From positions 1 through 58,546 of the forward strand of contig JANQHG010000230.1 of the NCBI GenBank assembly GCA_028277115.1: DNA of 58,546 nt. Reading direction: 5' to 3'. Below, one piece after another: positions 1-7,608 of the stretch; position 1 is the stretch's first letter; each line of letters begins with the position of its first letter. The notes below the pieces were generated by a model that had not been told where the DNA came from, did no database searches, and saw only the letters and a list, made by a program, of their open reading frames with translations. The translations under genes were made by a program, and so were the position numbers. The DNA is from Azospirillaceae bacterium (GTDB lineage: Bacteria; Pseudomonadota; Alphaproteobacteria; Azospirillales; Azospirillaceae).

Positions 1-632
1 ACCGGCGCCGGATCCGCCGCTTCGATATCCGCCGCCCCCGGCTCCACCGGCTCGGGTGCCGCCTCGGCATCGGCCGGCGTCGCCGCCGCCGCCGCGACCG
101 CCGTGCCGGGCAGCGGGTCCAGGACGTCGAGCACGATCTTCGTCCCGACCCTGAGGTCGCGCAGCCGGCTGCCGGGGGTCACCGACACCTCGACCATGCC
201 CGGGCGCTCGCCGGTCTGGCGGACCGTAAGGACGTTGCGCGGCGGATCGCCGGCGACGCCGGCCAGTGCAAGCCGGACCGGCCGGTCGAACCGAACCCGA
301 ACCCGCTCGCCGTCACGCTCGACCCGATACGGCACCTCGGTGGTCCAGTCGAACACCAACCGGCCATAATCAGGGTGGTCACCGCCGCGCACCCCGATCG
401 ACGGCAGCGCCGACGCCTGGGCGTAGCGCCGCGGTTGCGGCGTCGGCGGCGGCGCCACTGTCGGGGTGGGGTTCGGTGGCGGCGGTGTCGGCACGACGAT
501 CGTCGGGCCGGGCGACCACAGCGGCGCCGAGAACGCGGAGATCGACCGCGCCTCGGCGATCGATGCCGCCGTCAGCAGCACCGCCGTGGTGACCGCCGTC
601 ACCGTCCCGACTGGGCGCCCGCGCGCCGCCAT
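1..632 (-). CDS. Large secreted protein with AMIN-like domain, N-terminal part only
   Basis: This is the first 210 or so residues of a gene that runs off the left edge. It starts at an ATG only 4 bases after the stop of the MotB-like gene upstream, so it belongs to the motility operon. The N-terminus looks like a signal peptide (hydrophobic stretch around residues 9-24), followed by a Pro-rich linker (about 33-58). Residues about 70-160 form a beta-rich stretch (GRLVFDWTTEVPYRVERDGE) that resembles the AMIN fold of periplasmic proteins. An Ala/Glu/Pro linker follows. In related bacteria this operon position often holds a long TPR protein, but no TPR is visible here. By inference it is a periplasmic accessory of the motor or envelope. 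Identity beyond that is unknown. Confidence 0.6.
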   Translation of the reverse strand, partial: MAARGRPVGTVTAVTTAVLLTAASIAEARSISAFSAPLWSPGPTIVVPTPPPPNPTPTVAPPPTPQPRRYAQASALPSIGVRGGDHPDYGRLVFDWTTEVPYRVERDGERVRVRFDRPVRLALAGVAGDPPRNVLTVRQTGERPGMVEVSVTPGSRLRDLRVGTKIVLDVLDPLPGTAVAAAAATPADAEAAPEPVEPGAADIEAADPAP

Positions 633-636
633 CGCG

Positions 637-1341
637 TCAACCCTTTTCCGCCCGCACCACGAGCTCGATCGCCCGCGCACCTCCGTCGGCGACCGGGCCT
701 GACCTGGGCGCGGGCACCGCCGCGCCGCCGCGCGCCCGTACCGCCAAAGGGCGCCGATACCCGGACTCGCCAAGCGCACCGGCGACCGCAATCGCACGAC
801 GCAGCGCCGACACCCAATCCTCGCGGTCCTCGGGCAGTGCGCCCCGCGGTCGGGCGAGCGCGACCACCTCGACCCGATTGCCGATGCGTTCGAGTATACC
901 ACCCAACAGGAACAGACTGCGTCGGCCTTCTTGGGTCAAGGTCGTGCCGATCGGGCCGAATAGCAAGCGACCGGGCAAATGGATGACAAGACGGTCGGTC
1001 AACCGCCAGGGACGCAGACCGGCGAGGCTCGGGTCGGCATCGAACCGGCCGCGCAGCAAAGCCGCGAAATAATCGAGATCGGTCGCGGCCGCAGGCCGCC
1101 GTTGCGGGACGTCGAACGCCCGCGCCGGCGCGCCGGCCGGCCGCAACGGCACCACCGCCGGTGCCGCGTCGCCGCCGCCGAGCCGCGGTTTCGGATCGGA
1201 CACCGAGTACAGAAGGACGAAGAACGCCAGCAACAGACAGACAAGGTCGGTGAAGCTGACCAGCCAGACGTTGCGCGAGATCGCGCGGCCCCGGGGCTCG
1301 GTCGGACGGTCGAGTGCCGACCGGTCAATCGGTGCCACCAT
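637..1341 (-). CDS. MotB-like single-helix membrane protein (OmpA/MotB type)
   Basis: About 234 residues. After a basic N-terminus there is a motif typical of MotB-type stator proteins, VSFTDLVCLLLAFFVLLYS, around residues 28-46: one transmembrane helix with an Asp at its cytoplasmic end. A periplasmic part of about 180 residues follows, containing a weak OmpA-like region (residues about 110-210). I chose the ATG at 1341; upstream in-frame sequence is an artefact of the overlapping gene. It overlaps the preceding gene by 17 bases and is followed after 4 bases by the AMIN-like gene, so the genes are translationally linked. MotB proteins anchor the stator to peptidoglycan, but no motA neighbour is seen, so it may be an accessory rather than the main stator. 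Confidence 0.72.
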   Translation of the reverse strand: MVAPIDRSALDRPTEPRGRAISRNVWLVSFTDLVCLLLAFFVLLYSVSDPKPRLGGGDAAPAVVPLRPAGAPARAFDVPQRRPAAATDLDYFAALLRGRFDADPSLAGLRPWRLTDRLVIHLPGRLLFGPIGTTLTQEGRRSLFLLGGILERIGNRVEVVALARPRGALPEDREDWVSALRRAIAVAGALGESGYRRPLAVRARGGAAVPAPRSGPVADGGARAIELVVRAEKG

Positions 1342-2107
1342 CGCGACCCCCAGCGGGCGATCCGCCGCCGCCGCGCGGCCGAGCGGGCGCATCGGTCGGA
1401 CGCATCGACCCGGCCGGCACCGCGACGAAGACGAAGCGCACCAAGCCCGGCTCGCCCTTGTCGAGACCGACCGACAGCCGTTCGCCCGGTGCGGCCGCGT
1501 TGAGCAACCGATGGGCCAGCGCGCTTGCCCGCGCGATCGGATCGCCGCCGGTCGGTCGGCCGGCGAGCCCGACCAGGACCTCGGCCTCGTACCGGACACC
1601 CGGCGGGTGGCGGCGCAGGATCCCGGCGATCCCGACCAGAAGATCGCGGCGCTCAACGCGCACCCGATCAGTCGCGGGCAGGAACAGCTGATCGGCCGGC
1701 AGCGCGACCTCAAGCCGGCGTCCGTCGGCGCTCGCGGTCACCGAGACCAGCGCCAATTCGGCCCGGAACAGCGCCCCGAGCCGGCGCAATCCGATCAGCG
1801 CGCGTCCCCAATCGGCCTCTGACGGATCATAGCGGCGCGACCAGCCGAACCCGAGCGCATCGAGGCCGAGGCTGCGCTCGATGCTGTCGCGCGCCGAGAT
1901 CAGGCTTTGGCGTTGCGGTGCGGTGTTCGCGACCAGGACGGTGAAGAAGACGAGCAGCAGCAGGAACAAGGACAGGTAGACCAACGTCAGCGTGGTCCGG
2001 GCGCGCTCGACCGCATCGGACGGCGCCGGCGTCCGCGCGACGATCCGCCCGACCTCAATCAAAGCTGGCAAGCAGGCGGTCGATCTCGTCCTGATCGATC
2101 GCCTCAC
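1325..2107 (-). CDS. Membrane-anchored protein of the motility operon, MotB-like topology
   Basis: A protein of up to 260 residues, unrecognised by name. It has one strong transmembrane helix (YLSLFLLLLVFFTVLVAN, about residues 44-61) and a periplasmic domain that includes a C-terminal alpha/beta part (about 130-235) with an OmpA-like feel. The start is uncertain: the GTG at 2107 overlaps the cheZ-like gene by 53 bases, and TTG codons at 2071 and 2062 are alternatives. The end overlaps the next MotB-like gene by 17 bases. By position it belongs to the same operon and could pair with the following MotB-like protein in the motor or cell wall, which is inference. Confidence 0.6.
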   Translation of the reverse strand: MRRSIRTRSTACLPALIEVGRIVARTPAPSDAVERARTTLTLVYLSLFLLLLVFFTVLVANTAPQRQSLISARDSIERSLGLDALGFGWSRRYDPSEADWGRALIGLRRLGALFRAELALVSVTASADGRRLEVALPADQLFLPATDRVRVERRDLLVGIAGILRRHPPGVRYEAEVLVGLAGRPTGGDPIARASALAHRLLNAAAPGERLSVGLDKGEPGLVRFVFVAVPAGSMRPTDAPARPRGGGGSPAGGRDGGTD

Positions 2108-2738
2108 CCGGTGCGGCCGGGCCGTTCAACAGGTCGGTCTCGGGATCGGCCGACCGGTCAGCGGTCCGTGGCGGTGGCTTCGACGCGCCGGGCGCGGGTC
2201 CCGACACGGTGGCGCCCTCGCCGAAAGCGGCGATCAGAGCCTCGATCCGTTGCTCGATATGGGCAAGCGTGCGCACCACCTTGGTGATGCGCTGGCCGGT
2301 GAGGTCCTGGAAATTGCAGGCCTCGAAGATCTTGGTCACCTGTTCGGAGACCGCCGCGGCCTGGTCGGCCGGCAAAGTGGCGGTGACCGCGGTCAGGCCG
2401 TCGCAGGCGTCCATGATCGCGTTGGTCGCCGCCTCGGTCGCGCCGACCACCGCGTCGAGCTCGTCGGTGGCGGCCGGAATGTGGCTGGTGCGGATGTCGT
2501 CGGGGCGCAACGCCGCGATCTCGGCACGCGCGCGGTGGATGTAGCGGGCCAGACCCTCGAGCGCGCCATAGACCCGGAGATCGACGGCGGTGAGGTCGCC
2601 CTCGAGCCCACTGATGACCTCGCGGATCAGCGCCTCGAGCCGATCGTCGTCCGGGCCATCGAGGGCCTCGCCGCGCGCCGCGTCGATTTCCGCCAAGAGG
2701 CGGCGGTCCGCCTCGGCGGCCGCGTCCGCCGTCGCCAT
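2055..2738 (-). CDS. cheZ: Protein phosphatase CheZ-like
   Basis: 227 residues, largely helical. The CheZ signature CNFQDLTGQRITKVV (about residues 146-160) carries the Gln that in CheZ helps hydrolyse phospho-CheY. The extreme C-terminus, IDQDEIDRLLASFD, resembles the CheY-binding tail of CheZ and the similar N-terminal helix of FliM. CheZ works in the cytoplasm to dephosphorylate CheY-P and thereby set flagellar switching. The ATG at 2738 is preceded by a GGGGAG ribosome site. It sits between the MotE-like gene and the MotB-like pair in a leftward flagellar operon, which fits the role. Confidence 0.82.
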   Translation of the reverse strand: MATADAAAEADRRLLAEIDAARGEALDGPDDDRLEALIREVISGLEGDLTAVDLRVYGALEGLARYIHRARAEIAALRPDDIRTSHIPAATDELDAVVGATEAATNAIMDACDGLTAVTATLPADQAAAVSEQVTKIFEACNFQDLTGQRITKVVRTLAHIEQRIEALIAAFGEGATVSGPAPGASKPPPRTADRSADPETDLLNGPAAPGEAIDQDEIDRLLASFD

Positions 2739-2783
2739 TTCGACGCTCCCCGTTCGTCGGGCGGCGCGACCGCCGGCCCTGGT

Positions 2784-3419
2784 CTAGCGCGCCAACTCGG
2801 GCACCTGCCGGCGTTCGGCGAGCGCCGCCGTTACCTCACGCGCCTTGTCCGCATCCATCGCCGCCAGAATCGGCGCGATCTTCGATTCCTTCATCCGCTC
2901 GACGACGTCAAGCAGCACCGGTTGATCCAACGCCTCGAAAATCCGCGCGGCGTCCTTGGGCTTCATGCTTTCGTAGATTTTGACCAAGCTGTCGAGTTGG
3001 GCCTCTTCCTTTTCGTCGAGGTCGCGCAACAGCCGGCGCAGGTCTTCGCGCAGCACGGTCAGCTCCGCCAGCTTCTGGTCGAGCCGGCGTTCGACCACGA
3101 TCAGGGTCGCCTCGCGCTCGTCCAACCGACGCGCCCGCTCATCCAGCGCTGCACGGCGGGTTGCCAGCTGTTGCACCGCCTCGGTGTCAAAGGCCACCGG
3201 CTCGGTGTCGAGCGGCGTTGCCGGGTCGGCCGCCGCGGGCGTCGGCTCCGGCTCCGCCGGCGCGGTCTGCGCCTGAAGGGTGGCGAGCGCCGGCAGGGCG
3301 TCGCCGCGGGTCACACTGTTCCAGACATCCGCAACCCGGACCCCGAGCAGCAGCACCGCGACGAAGATCGTCACCGGCAACAATCGGATTCGGTTCGACC
3401 GGGATTTTCTGCGTGCCAT
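2784..3419 (-). CDS. MotE-like protein (MgtE N-terminal-like domain)
   Basis: 211 residues from the ATG at 3419, which has an AGGA ribosome site; an in-frame ATG at 3443 would add 8 residues. There is an N-terminal membrane helix (LPVTIFVAVLLLGVRVA, about 13-29), an Ala/Pro linker, a long coiled coil (about 85-145, rich in RRLDEREATL-type heptads), and a C-terminal domain with YESMKPKDAARIFEALD, the hallmark of the MgtE N-terminal fold shared by MotE. In rhizobia MotE is a periplasmic partner of MotC, needed for motor rotation. Here it lies between the DUF6468 gene and cheZ, the usual arrangement in Rhodospirillales. Whether it has a MotC partner here is not known; the AMIN-like gene downstream is a candidate. 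Confidence 0.8.
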   Translation of the reverse strand: MARRKSRSNRIRLLPVTIFVAVLLLGVRVADVWNSVTRGDALPALATLQAQTAPAEPEPTPAAADPATPLDTEPVAFDTEAVQQLATRRAALDERARRLDEREATLIVVERRLDQKLAELTVLREDLRRLLRDLDEKEEAQLDSLVKIYESMKPKDAARIFEALDQPVLLDVVERMKESKIAPILAAMDADKAREVTAALAERRQVPELAR

Positions 3420-3441
3420 GGTCGCCTGTCCTTCAAACCGC

Positions 3442-3511
3442 ATTTCGGCCTGTCGGCCGTTGTCAGGGGCGCTGCCCCCGACACCGCCCGCAACGGGGGC
3501 TAACGCCTGGT
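3442..3511. repeat. Dispersed GC-rich repeat, copy A
   Basis: The gap between the DUF6468 and MotE-like genes contains TTCGGCCTGTCGGCCGT followed by a GGGGCGCTGCCCC hairpin. The same leading block occurs at 42029 and a variant at 15820. It can fold into nested hairpins and lies inside an operon. The end overlaps the last codons of the DUF6468 gene. Confidence 0.6.
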
Positions 3512-4012
3512 CTCCATCGCTTCCAACAACTCGCGCTCCGCGCGCGACAGCCCGTTGCGATCGTCGCTCGCCGGTGGCCGTCGGGGCGGCGACTCGGGCG
3601 TCCGCGCTGGCGGCTCCTCCGGGGCAACCGGTGTCCGCGCCTCGCGCGCCGGGGCGCGGGCGGCCCCGGCATCGACCGCCGGGCCGCTGCCTTTACGGCT
3701 GACCGCGATGTCAAGGCGATTGGCCAACGCCTCCCCGGTTTCGACGATCAATTGCAGTTCGTCGCGCAACTTTTGAGCCCGGTCGATATTGCGCTGCAGC
3801 CCGTCTCCCGTCTCCGCCGCTGCCTTTTTCATGCCTTTGACGCCGATGTCGGCGCGCGCGATCGCTTCGTTGAAGCCGCGGATCAGGGTTTCGAGCTCGG
3901 CCCGGCTGTTGCGCAGGCGGCCCAAGTGCCGGCTCAAGTTGATCGCGTATATGATGGTTGCGATCAACAATCCAATGATCACGACGTCGAGAATCAGCGA
4001 GACGATCGTCAT
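3500..4012 (-). CDS. DUF6468 domain protein, flagellar operon
   Basis: 170 residues. An N-terminal transmembrane helix (IVSLILDVVIIGLLIATIIY, about 3-22) is followed by a helical, coiled-coil-prone cytoplasmic segment (about 25-115) and a disordered Pro/Ala/Arg tail. This matches the alphaproteobacterial DUF6468 family, which is regularly found beside fliM. No biochemical role is established. The ATG at 4012 lies just 2 bases beyond the fliM stop, so it is probably translated with fliM. A helper of the flagellar basal body is the natural inference. Confidence 0.75.
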   Translation of the reverse strand: MTIVSLILDVVIIGLLIATIIYAINLSRHLGRLRNSRAELETLIRGFNEAIARADIGVKGMKKAAAETGDGLQRNIDRAQKLRDELQLIVETGEALANRLDIAVSRKGSGPAVDAGAARAPAREARTPVAPEEPPARTPESPPRRPPASDDRNGLSRAERELLEAMETRR

Positions 4013-4014
4013 GG

Positions 4015-5088
4015 TCAGCGGCCGTTCTGGTCACGGTAGAGGTCGTCTTCGATCCGCACAGCGATGTTGCCCCCTTTGCGGCCCATCCGCCCTTCGAACA
4101 TCGCGACGTCGCCGCAGCGCAGTTCGATCGCGCCGTCGGGCGCAGCGTTCAGAAGGATGCGGGTGCCGACCTTCCAATTGAGGACATCATAAAGCGGAAA
4201 GGTCATTTCATCGAGCACCGCCTTCAGATCAACGTCGGTGACCAGCAACTCGGTCGCCAAGTGTGTTTCCCAGATCGAGTCGCGGCCGAACTTCTCCCCC
4301 ATGAACATTTGCAGCAGCAACTCGCGCACCGGCTCCAGGGTGGCGTAGGGGATCATCAACTCGAGCCGGCCGCCGCGGTCTTCCATGTCGATCCGCAGCT
4401 TGACCAGCACGGCGGCGTTGGCCGGCCGGGCGATGGTGGCAAAGCGGGGGTTGGTCTCCAACCGGTCGAACCGGAAGGTGACCGGCGACAGCGGGTCGAA
4501 CGCGGCCGACAGGTCGCTCAACACAACATGGACCATCCGTTCGACCAGGTTGCGTTCGATCGTTGTGTAGGGCCGGCCTTCGATCCGCATCGCCGCGGTG
4601 CCGCGCCGACCGCCGAGCAAAACGTCGACGATCGAGTAGATCAGCGCGCTGTCGATCACCATCAATCCGTAATTGTCCCACTCCTCGGCCTTGAACACCG
4701 ACAGCATCGCCGGCAGCGGGATCGAATTCAGATAGTCGCCGAAACGGACGCTGGAGATCTGGTCAAGACTGACTTCGACGTTGTCCGAGGTGAAGTTGCG
4801 CAGGCTGGTCGACATCATGCGAACCAAACGGTCGAACACGATTTCCAGCATCGGCAGGCGCTCGTAGTTGACGAGCGCGCTGTTGACCAGCGCCATGATG
4901 CCGGAGTTTTCGCCGTCGCCGCCGCCCTCTTGGTCGAAGCCGAGCAGGCTGTCGATTTCATCCTGGTTGAGCACCCGGGTCGAGCCGCCCGAGGTGACAT
5001 CGGAGGATTCGCCCGAGCCCTCTTCGGCCAGCGCCGCCCATTCCGCCGCCAGGCGTTCTTCTTCGCTGAGATCGCCGGTGTTGCTCAT
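4015..5088 (-). CDS. fliM: Flagellar motor switch protein FliM
   Basis: 357 residues from an ATG. An acidic N-terminal segment leads to LNQDEIDSLLGFD (about 40-52), the FliM peptide that binds phospho-CheY. The middle domain (about 65-255) carries the fold that contacts FliG, and the C-terminal SpoA/FliN-like domain (about 270-350) joins the C-ring. The protein is complete and of normal length. It lies in the fliL-fliM order usual for alphaproteobacteria. fliN and fliG are not in the window. Confidence 0.95.
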   Translation of the reverse strand: MSNTGDLSEEERLAAEWAALAEEGSGESSDVTSGGSTRVLNQDEIDSLLGFDQEGGGDGENSGIMALVNSALVNYERLPMLEIVFDRLVRMMSTSLRNFTSDNVEVSLDQISSVRFGDYLNSIPLPAMLSVFKAEEWDNYGLMVIDSALIYSIVDVLLGGRRGTAAMRIEGRPYTTIERNLVERMVHVVLSDLSAAFDPLSPVTFRFDRLETNPRFATIARPANAAVLVKLRIDMEDRGGRLELMIPYATLEPVRELLLQMFMGEKFGRDSIWETHLATELLVTDVDLKAVLDEMTFPLYDVLNWKVGTRILLNAAPDGAIELRCGDVAMFEGRMGRKGGNIAVRIEDDLYRDQNGR

Positions 5089-5134
5089 GACGGCCCATGT
5101 CTCCCGAACCGGCGCCCTTGCGGCGCCGCCGTTC

Positions 5135-5647
5135 TCACTGGATCAGCATCTCACGAAACAGCACGTCTTTTATACTGACCGGATGCGCGGCCGCATTGAC
5201 GCGATAAAGCAGCTCTTCGCGCAAGCGATACATACCGGCGGAGCCTTGCAGATCGTCGATGCGCAGCTCACGCAAATACACTTGAAAATTATCGATAATG
5301 CGCGGGCGCACTTCTTCCAGTTTCATCAGCGCTTCGTCGTTGCCGACCTGGAGGCTGACGCTGATCTTGAGGAAGGTCGGCCGGCGGCCACCGGTGTTGA
5401 GATTGACCAGCATGTCGGGCAGGTCGAAGAACAGCACCTGCTCGGGTGCGGGCGGCGGCTCTTCGATCTCTTCGGCCGGCGCCTCGCCGAGCAGGCTGTC
5501 GAGGATACCGCTGACGTACAGGCCGACCGCGGTCAGGATCAAAAGGATCAGCGGCAAGATCACGAAGAGAATCAATTTTTTGCCGCTGAATTTCTTTTGC
5601 CCCGCCTCTTCCAGCGGCTGCTCGATGGTTCCGCCTTCGTCGGTCAA
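5135..5647 (-). CDS. fliL: Flagellar basal body-associated protein FliL
   Basis: A short cytoplasmic head, KKFSGKKLILFVILPLILL (basic then membrane helix, about 17-40), an acidic Pro-rich linker and the periplasmic stomatin-like FliL domain (about 70-170) ending in DVLFREMLIQ. FliL surrounds and stabilises the stator at the basal body. I prefer a TTG start at 5647 because an AGGAGG sits 10 bases upstream; a GTG at 5680 would add 11 residues but has no clear ribosome site. It heads the leftward motility operon. Confidence 0.88.
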   Translation of the reverse strand: MTDEGGTIEQPLEEAGQKKFSGKKLILFVILPLILLILTAVGLYVSGILDSLLGEAPAEEIEEPPPAPEQVLFFDLPDMLVNLNTGGRRPTFLKISVSLQVGNDEALMKLEEVRPRIIDNFQVYLRELRIDDLQGSAGMYRLREELLYRVNAAAHPVSIKDVLFREMLIQ

Positions 5648-5732
5648 GGTCCGGGTGCCTCCTGTCGCGTCCCCCACCACGCGTCGAACCGGGACGCGTC
5701 CGGGGGTCCGGCGGCCGACCGCCGCTGTCGCT

Positions 5733-5760
5733 ACAATAGGGATGGGCTGTTAATGAGCAA
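5733..5760 (-). promoter_or_regulatory. Candidate promoter of the fliL operon
   Basis: Reading leftward, TTGCTC (5755-5760) and TATTGT (5733-5738) are 16 bases apart, a reasonable sigma-70-like pair about 85 bases before fliL. The call rests on motif match only. Confidence 0.3.
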
Positions 5761-5789
5761 TTGCAACCGACAAAGGGCAATTGCAACCG
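5757..5789. repeat. Short direct repeat with palindromic core between fliL and the secreted-protein gene
   Basis: GCAATTGCAACCG occurs twice, at 5757-5769 and 5777-5789, offset by 20 bases (about two helical turns). Each copy contains the palindrome GCAATTGC. It lies in the divergent gap of about 310 bases (5648-5958), beside the candidate fliL promoter, and could be an operator. Nothing else was recognised in that gap. Confidence 0.5.
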
Positions 5790-5958
5790 GCCCGATGCGG
5801 TACCGCGGACGGGCGAGCTCGCGGTCGGCGATGGACCGCGGCAGTGCGATGGCGCTATCCAGGGCCGCCCTGTCGTGGCCGCCTGCCGCGGTCCGACGCT
5901 CGCCGCGGTCGGGGGCCGAGGGCCGAAGTGGTTGAGAACAGCCAGACTTGGAGGTCTC

Positions 5959-7473
5959 ATGTCACCTGTCATCATCGCCGGCGCCGCGATCGCGGCGCTG
6001 GGCTGGACCGCGGTCGCGGCCGGCGCTGCCGACGCTTCGGCCGCCGACACGCCGCCGGCGGCTGCGGACGCCGTGTCCGAGCCGAGCGGTGCCGATGCGC
6101 TCGCCGCCGCGCTGTCCGACGGCTTGGTGCGCTGGTTCCCGCCGACCGGTCCCGGGGTGCGCTATCAATGGGACGGCACGCTTGCGGTCGCCGAAGCGGG
6201 CGAAGGTTACACCGCCACGCTGCCGGCGCTGACCGCGATCGAGCCGGACGGCAGCCGAACCGAGATCGGCGTGCTGACGCTCGGCCTGGTCCCGACCGGG
6301 ACCGGCAACACCGAGGTCGCGTTGATCGTGCCCGGCACGGTGGCGATGGTCGCCGCCGACGGCAGCCCGGTTGCCGACGTGACGGTCGACGAACGCTCGG
6401 TGACCGGCCTGTGGGTCGGCGCGATCGAGACCCTGGTCCGTCTCGATGCCGAGTTCGGCGGGGTGTCGGTGGTCTCGCACCTTGACGCGTCGGCCGTGCG
6501 ACTCGATCGCTTGACGATCACCACGGCGCTCGAGGAGGGGCCGTCGGGCCGGTGGAGCGGGCCGACCCGGGTCGCGCTGGACGGGTTGGCGATGACCGAT
6601 GCCGCCGGCAAGCCGGCGCTGTCGGTCGGCATCGCCGCGATCGATGCGGTGGTTCAGGGGCTCGACCTGGCACGGACCGCGGTCCTGGAAGAAACCGTCA
6701 AGGCCTTGCCGTCGGACAGTGTGATCGGGACCCGCCGGTGGCTGGCGACGGTCCAGGGGTTGGTCGACGGGGCCGAGGGCACGCTGACAATCGCCGATCT
6801 GTCGACGGTGACGCCCGAGGACGGCAGCGTCACCAGCATCGCGCGCGCCGAGCTCGGACTGGGCTTGCGCGCGCTCAACGACGGCCGCGGCACGCTCGAG
6901 CTTCGGTATCTGAACGACGGCTTCACGGTGACGCCGCCGCCGGCGACCCAGACCTTTACGCCCGAGCATGCGTCGCTTCGGCTGTCGGCGGTCGGGTTGC
7001 CGAACGCGGACCTGTGGCGGGCGATCGAGACCTGGACCACCTCCGCAGTCACGGCCGGACCGGCCGCCGGCCTGATGTTCGGCCGCCAGATCGCCGCGGC
7101 GTTGAGCGCGGCCGGCAGCCGGCTGGTGTTCGAGAGCGTGCGCTTTGCCAGCCCCGATCTGACTGCCGAGATGGCCGGCGCCGCCAAGTTCGACATGGCG
7201 GCCCCACTTGGTGCGACCGCCAAGTTTGATCTGACGGTCCAAGGGATCGACGCCGCGATCGCCGCGCTTGAACCCAAGCCGGGCCAACCGCTCGACGACA
7301 GCACCCAGACCACGCTCGCGCTGATCGGCATGCTGGAGGCGCTCGGGATTCCCGGCACCGACGCCGAGGGCCGGGCGACCCGGTCGTTCCAGATCGAGGC
7401 CGACCGCAAGGGCCGGCTGACCCTGAACGGCGCCGATCTCAGCCTATTGCTCGGCGGGATTCAGGCACGCTGA
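5959..7473 (+). CDS. Secreted protein of unknown function
   Basis: 504 residues from an ATG with GGAGG five bases upstream. A signal peptide covers about residues 1-28 (SPVIIAGAAIAALGWTAVAA). The mature part is a long beta-rich polypeptide without catalytic motifs. Repeated phrases of the type FDLTVQGIDAAIAALE and ALSVGIAAIDAVVQGLDLA recall DUF945/DUF2125-type envelope proteins, but I cannot confirm a family. It is monocistronic, transcribed away from fliL, and followed by a hairpin before htpG. Confidence 0.75.
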   Translation: MSPVIIAGAAIAALGWTAVAAGAADASAADTPPAAADAVSEPSGADALAAALSDGLVRWFPPTGPGVRYQWDGTLAVAEAGEGYTATLPALTAIEPDGSRTEIGVLTLGLVPTGTGNTEVALIVPGTVAMVAADGSPVADVTVDERSVTGLWVGAIETLVRLDAEFGGVSVVSHLDASAVRLDRLTITTALEEGPSGRWSGPTRVALDGLAMTDAAGKPALSVGIAAIDAVVQGLDLARTAVLEETVKALPSDSVIGTRRWLATVQGLVDGAEGTLTIADLSTVTPEDGSVTSIARAELGLGLRALNDGRGTLELRYLNDGFTVTPPPATQTFTPEHASLRLSAVGLPNADLWRAIETWTTSAVTAGPAAGLMFGRQIAAALSAAGSRLVFESVRFASPDLTAEMAGAAKFDMAAPLGATAKFDLTVQGIDAAIAALEPKPGQPLDDSTQTTLALIGMLEALGIPGTDAEGRATRSFQIEADRKGRLTLNGADLSLLLGGIQAR

Positions 7474-7489
7474 CCCGCGCGTGCCGTCC

Positions 7490-7538
7490 GGGCGACCGGG
7501 ATGCCGTGACGCGGGGCGGCCGCCCGGCCCGGTCGCCC
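7490..7538. terminator. Perfect 11-bp inverted repeat between the secreted-protein gene and htpG
   Basis: GGGCGACCGGG (7490-7500) pairs perfectly with CCCGGTCGCCC (7528-7538). The 27-base loop contains a further GCGGCCGC palindrome. No T-run follows, so it would be an atypical terminator or an mRNA-stabilising hairpin. It lies 17 bases after the stop codon. Confidence 0.45.
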
Positions 7539-7542
7539 CCCG

Positions 7543-7571
7543 CTTGCGTCATCGGTCCGGTTGACACATAT
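7543..7571 (+). promoter_or_regulatory. Candidate heat-shock (RpoH) promoter of htpG
   Basis: CTTGCG (7543-7548), a 15-base spacer and ACACATAT (7564-7571) partly match the RpoH consensus CTTGAA and CCCCATNT. htpG is a classical RpoH target and rpoH is in this window. Motif match is partial. Confidence 0.3.
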
Positions 7572-7608
7572 ACCGGGGTCGGGATTCTCGTTGACACAGG
7601 TGATAACA

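Noticed and set aside
637..1341. Calling the MotB-like gene motB itself
   Set aside because: No motA partner is adjacent and the peptidoglycan-binding domain is weak, so the symbol is not given.
1992..3503. 503-codon open frame on the plus strand opposite the cheZ-like and MotE-like genes
   Set aside because: Its protein is low-complexity Arg/Gly-rich and the antisense genes have clear motifs and ribosome sites; it is a mirror of GC-rich codons.
5761..5958. N-terminal extension of the secreted protein to 5761
   Set aside because: The extension destroys the signal peptide and overlaps the direct repeat; ATG 5959 has a strong ribosome site.
5962..7287. 441-codon open frame on the minus strand across the secreted-protein gene
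   Set aside because: Mirror of the plus-strand gene, with no ribosome site or domain; the plus-strand frame has a signal peptide and GGAGG.
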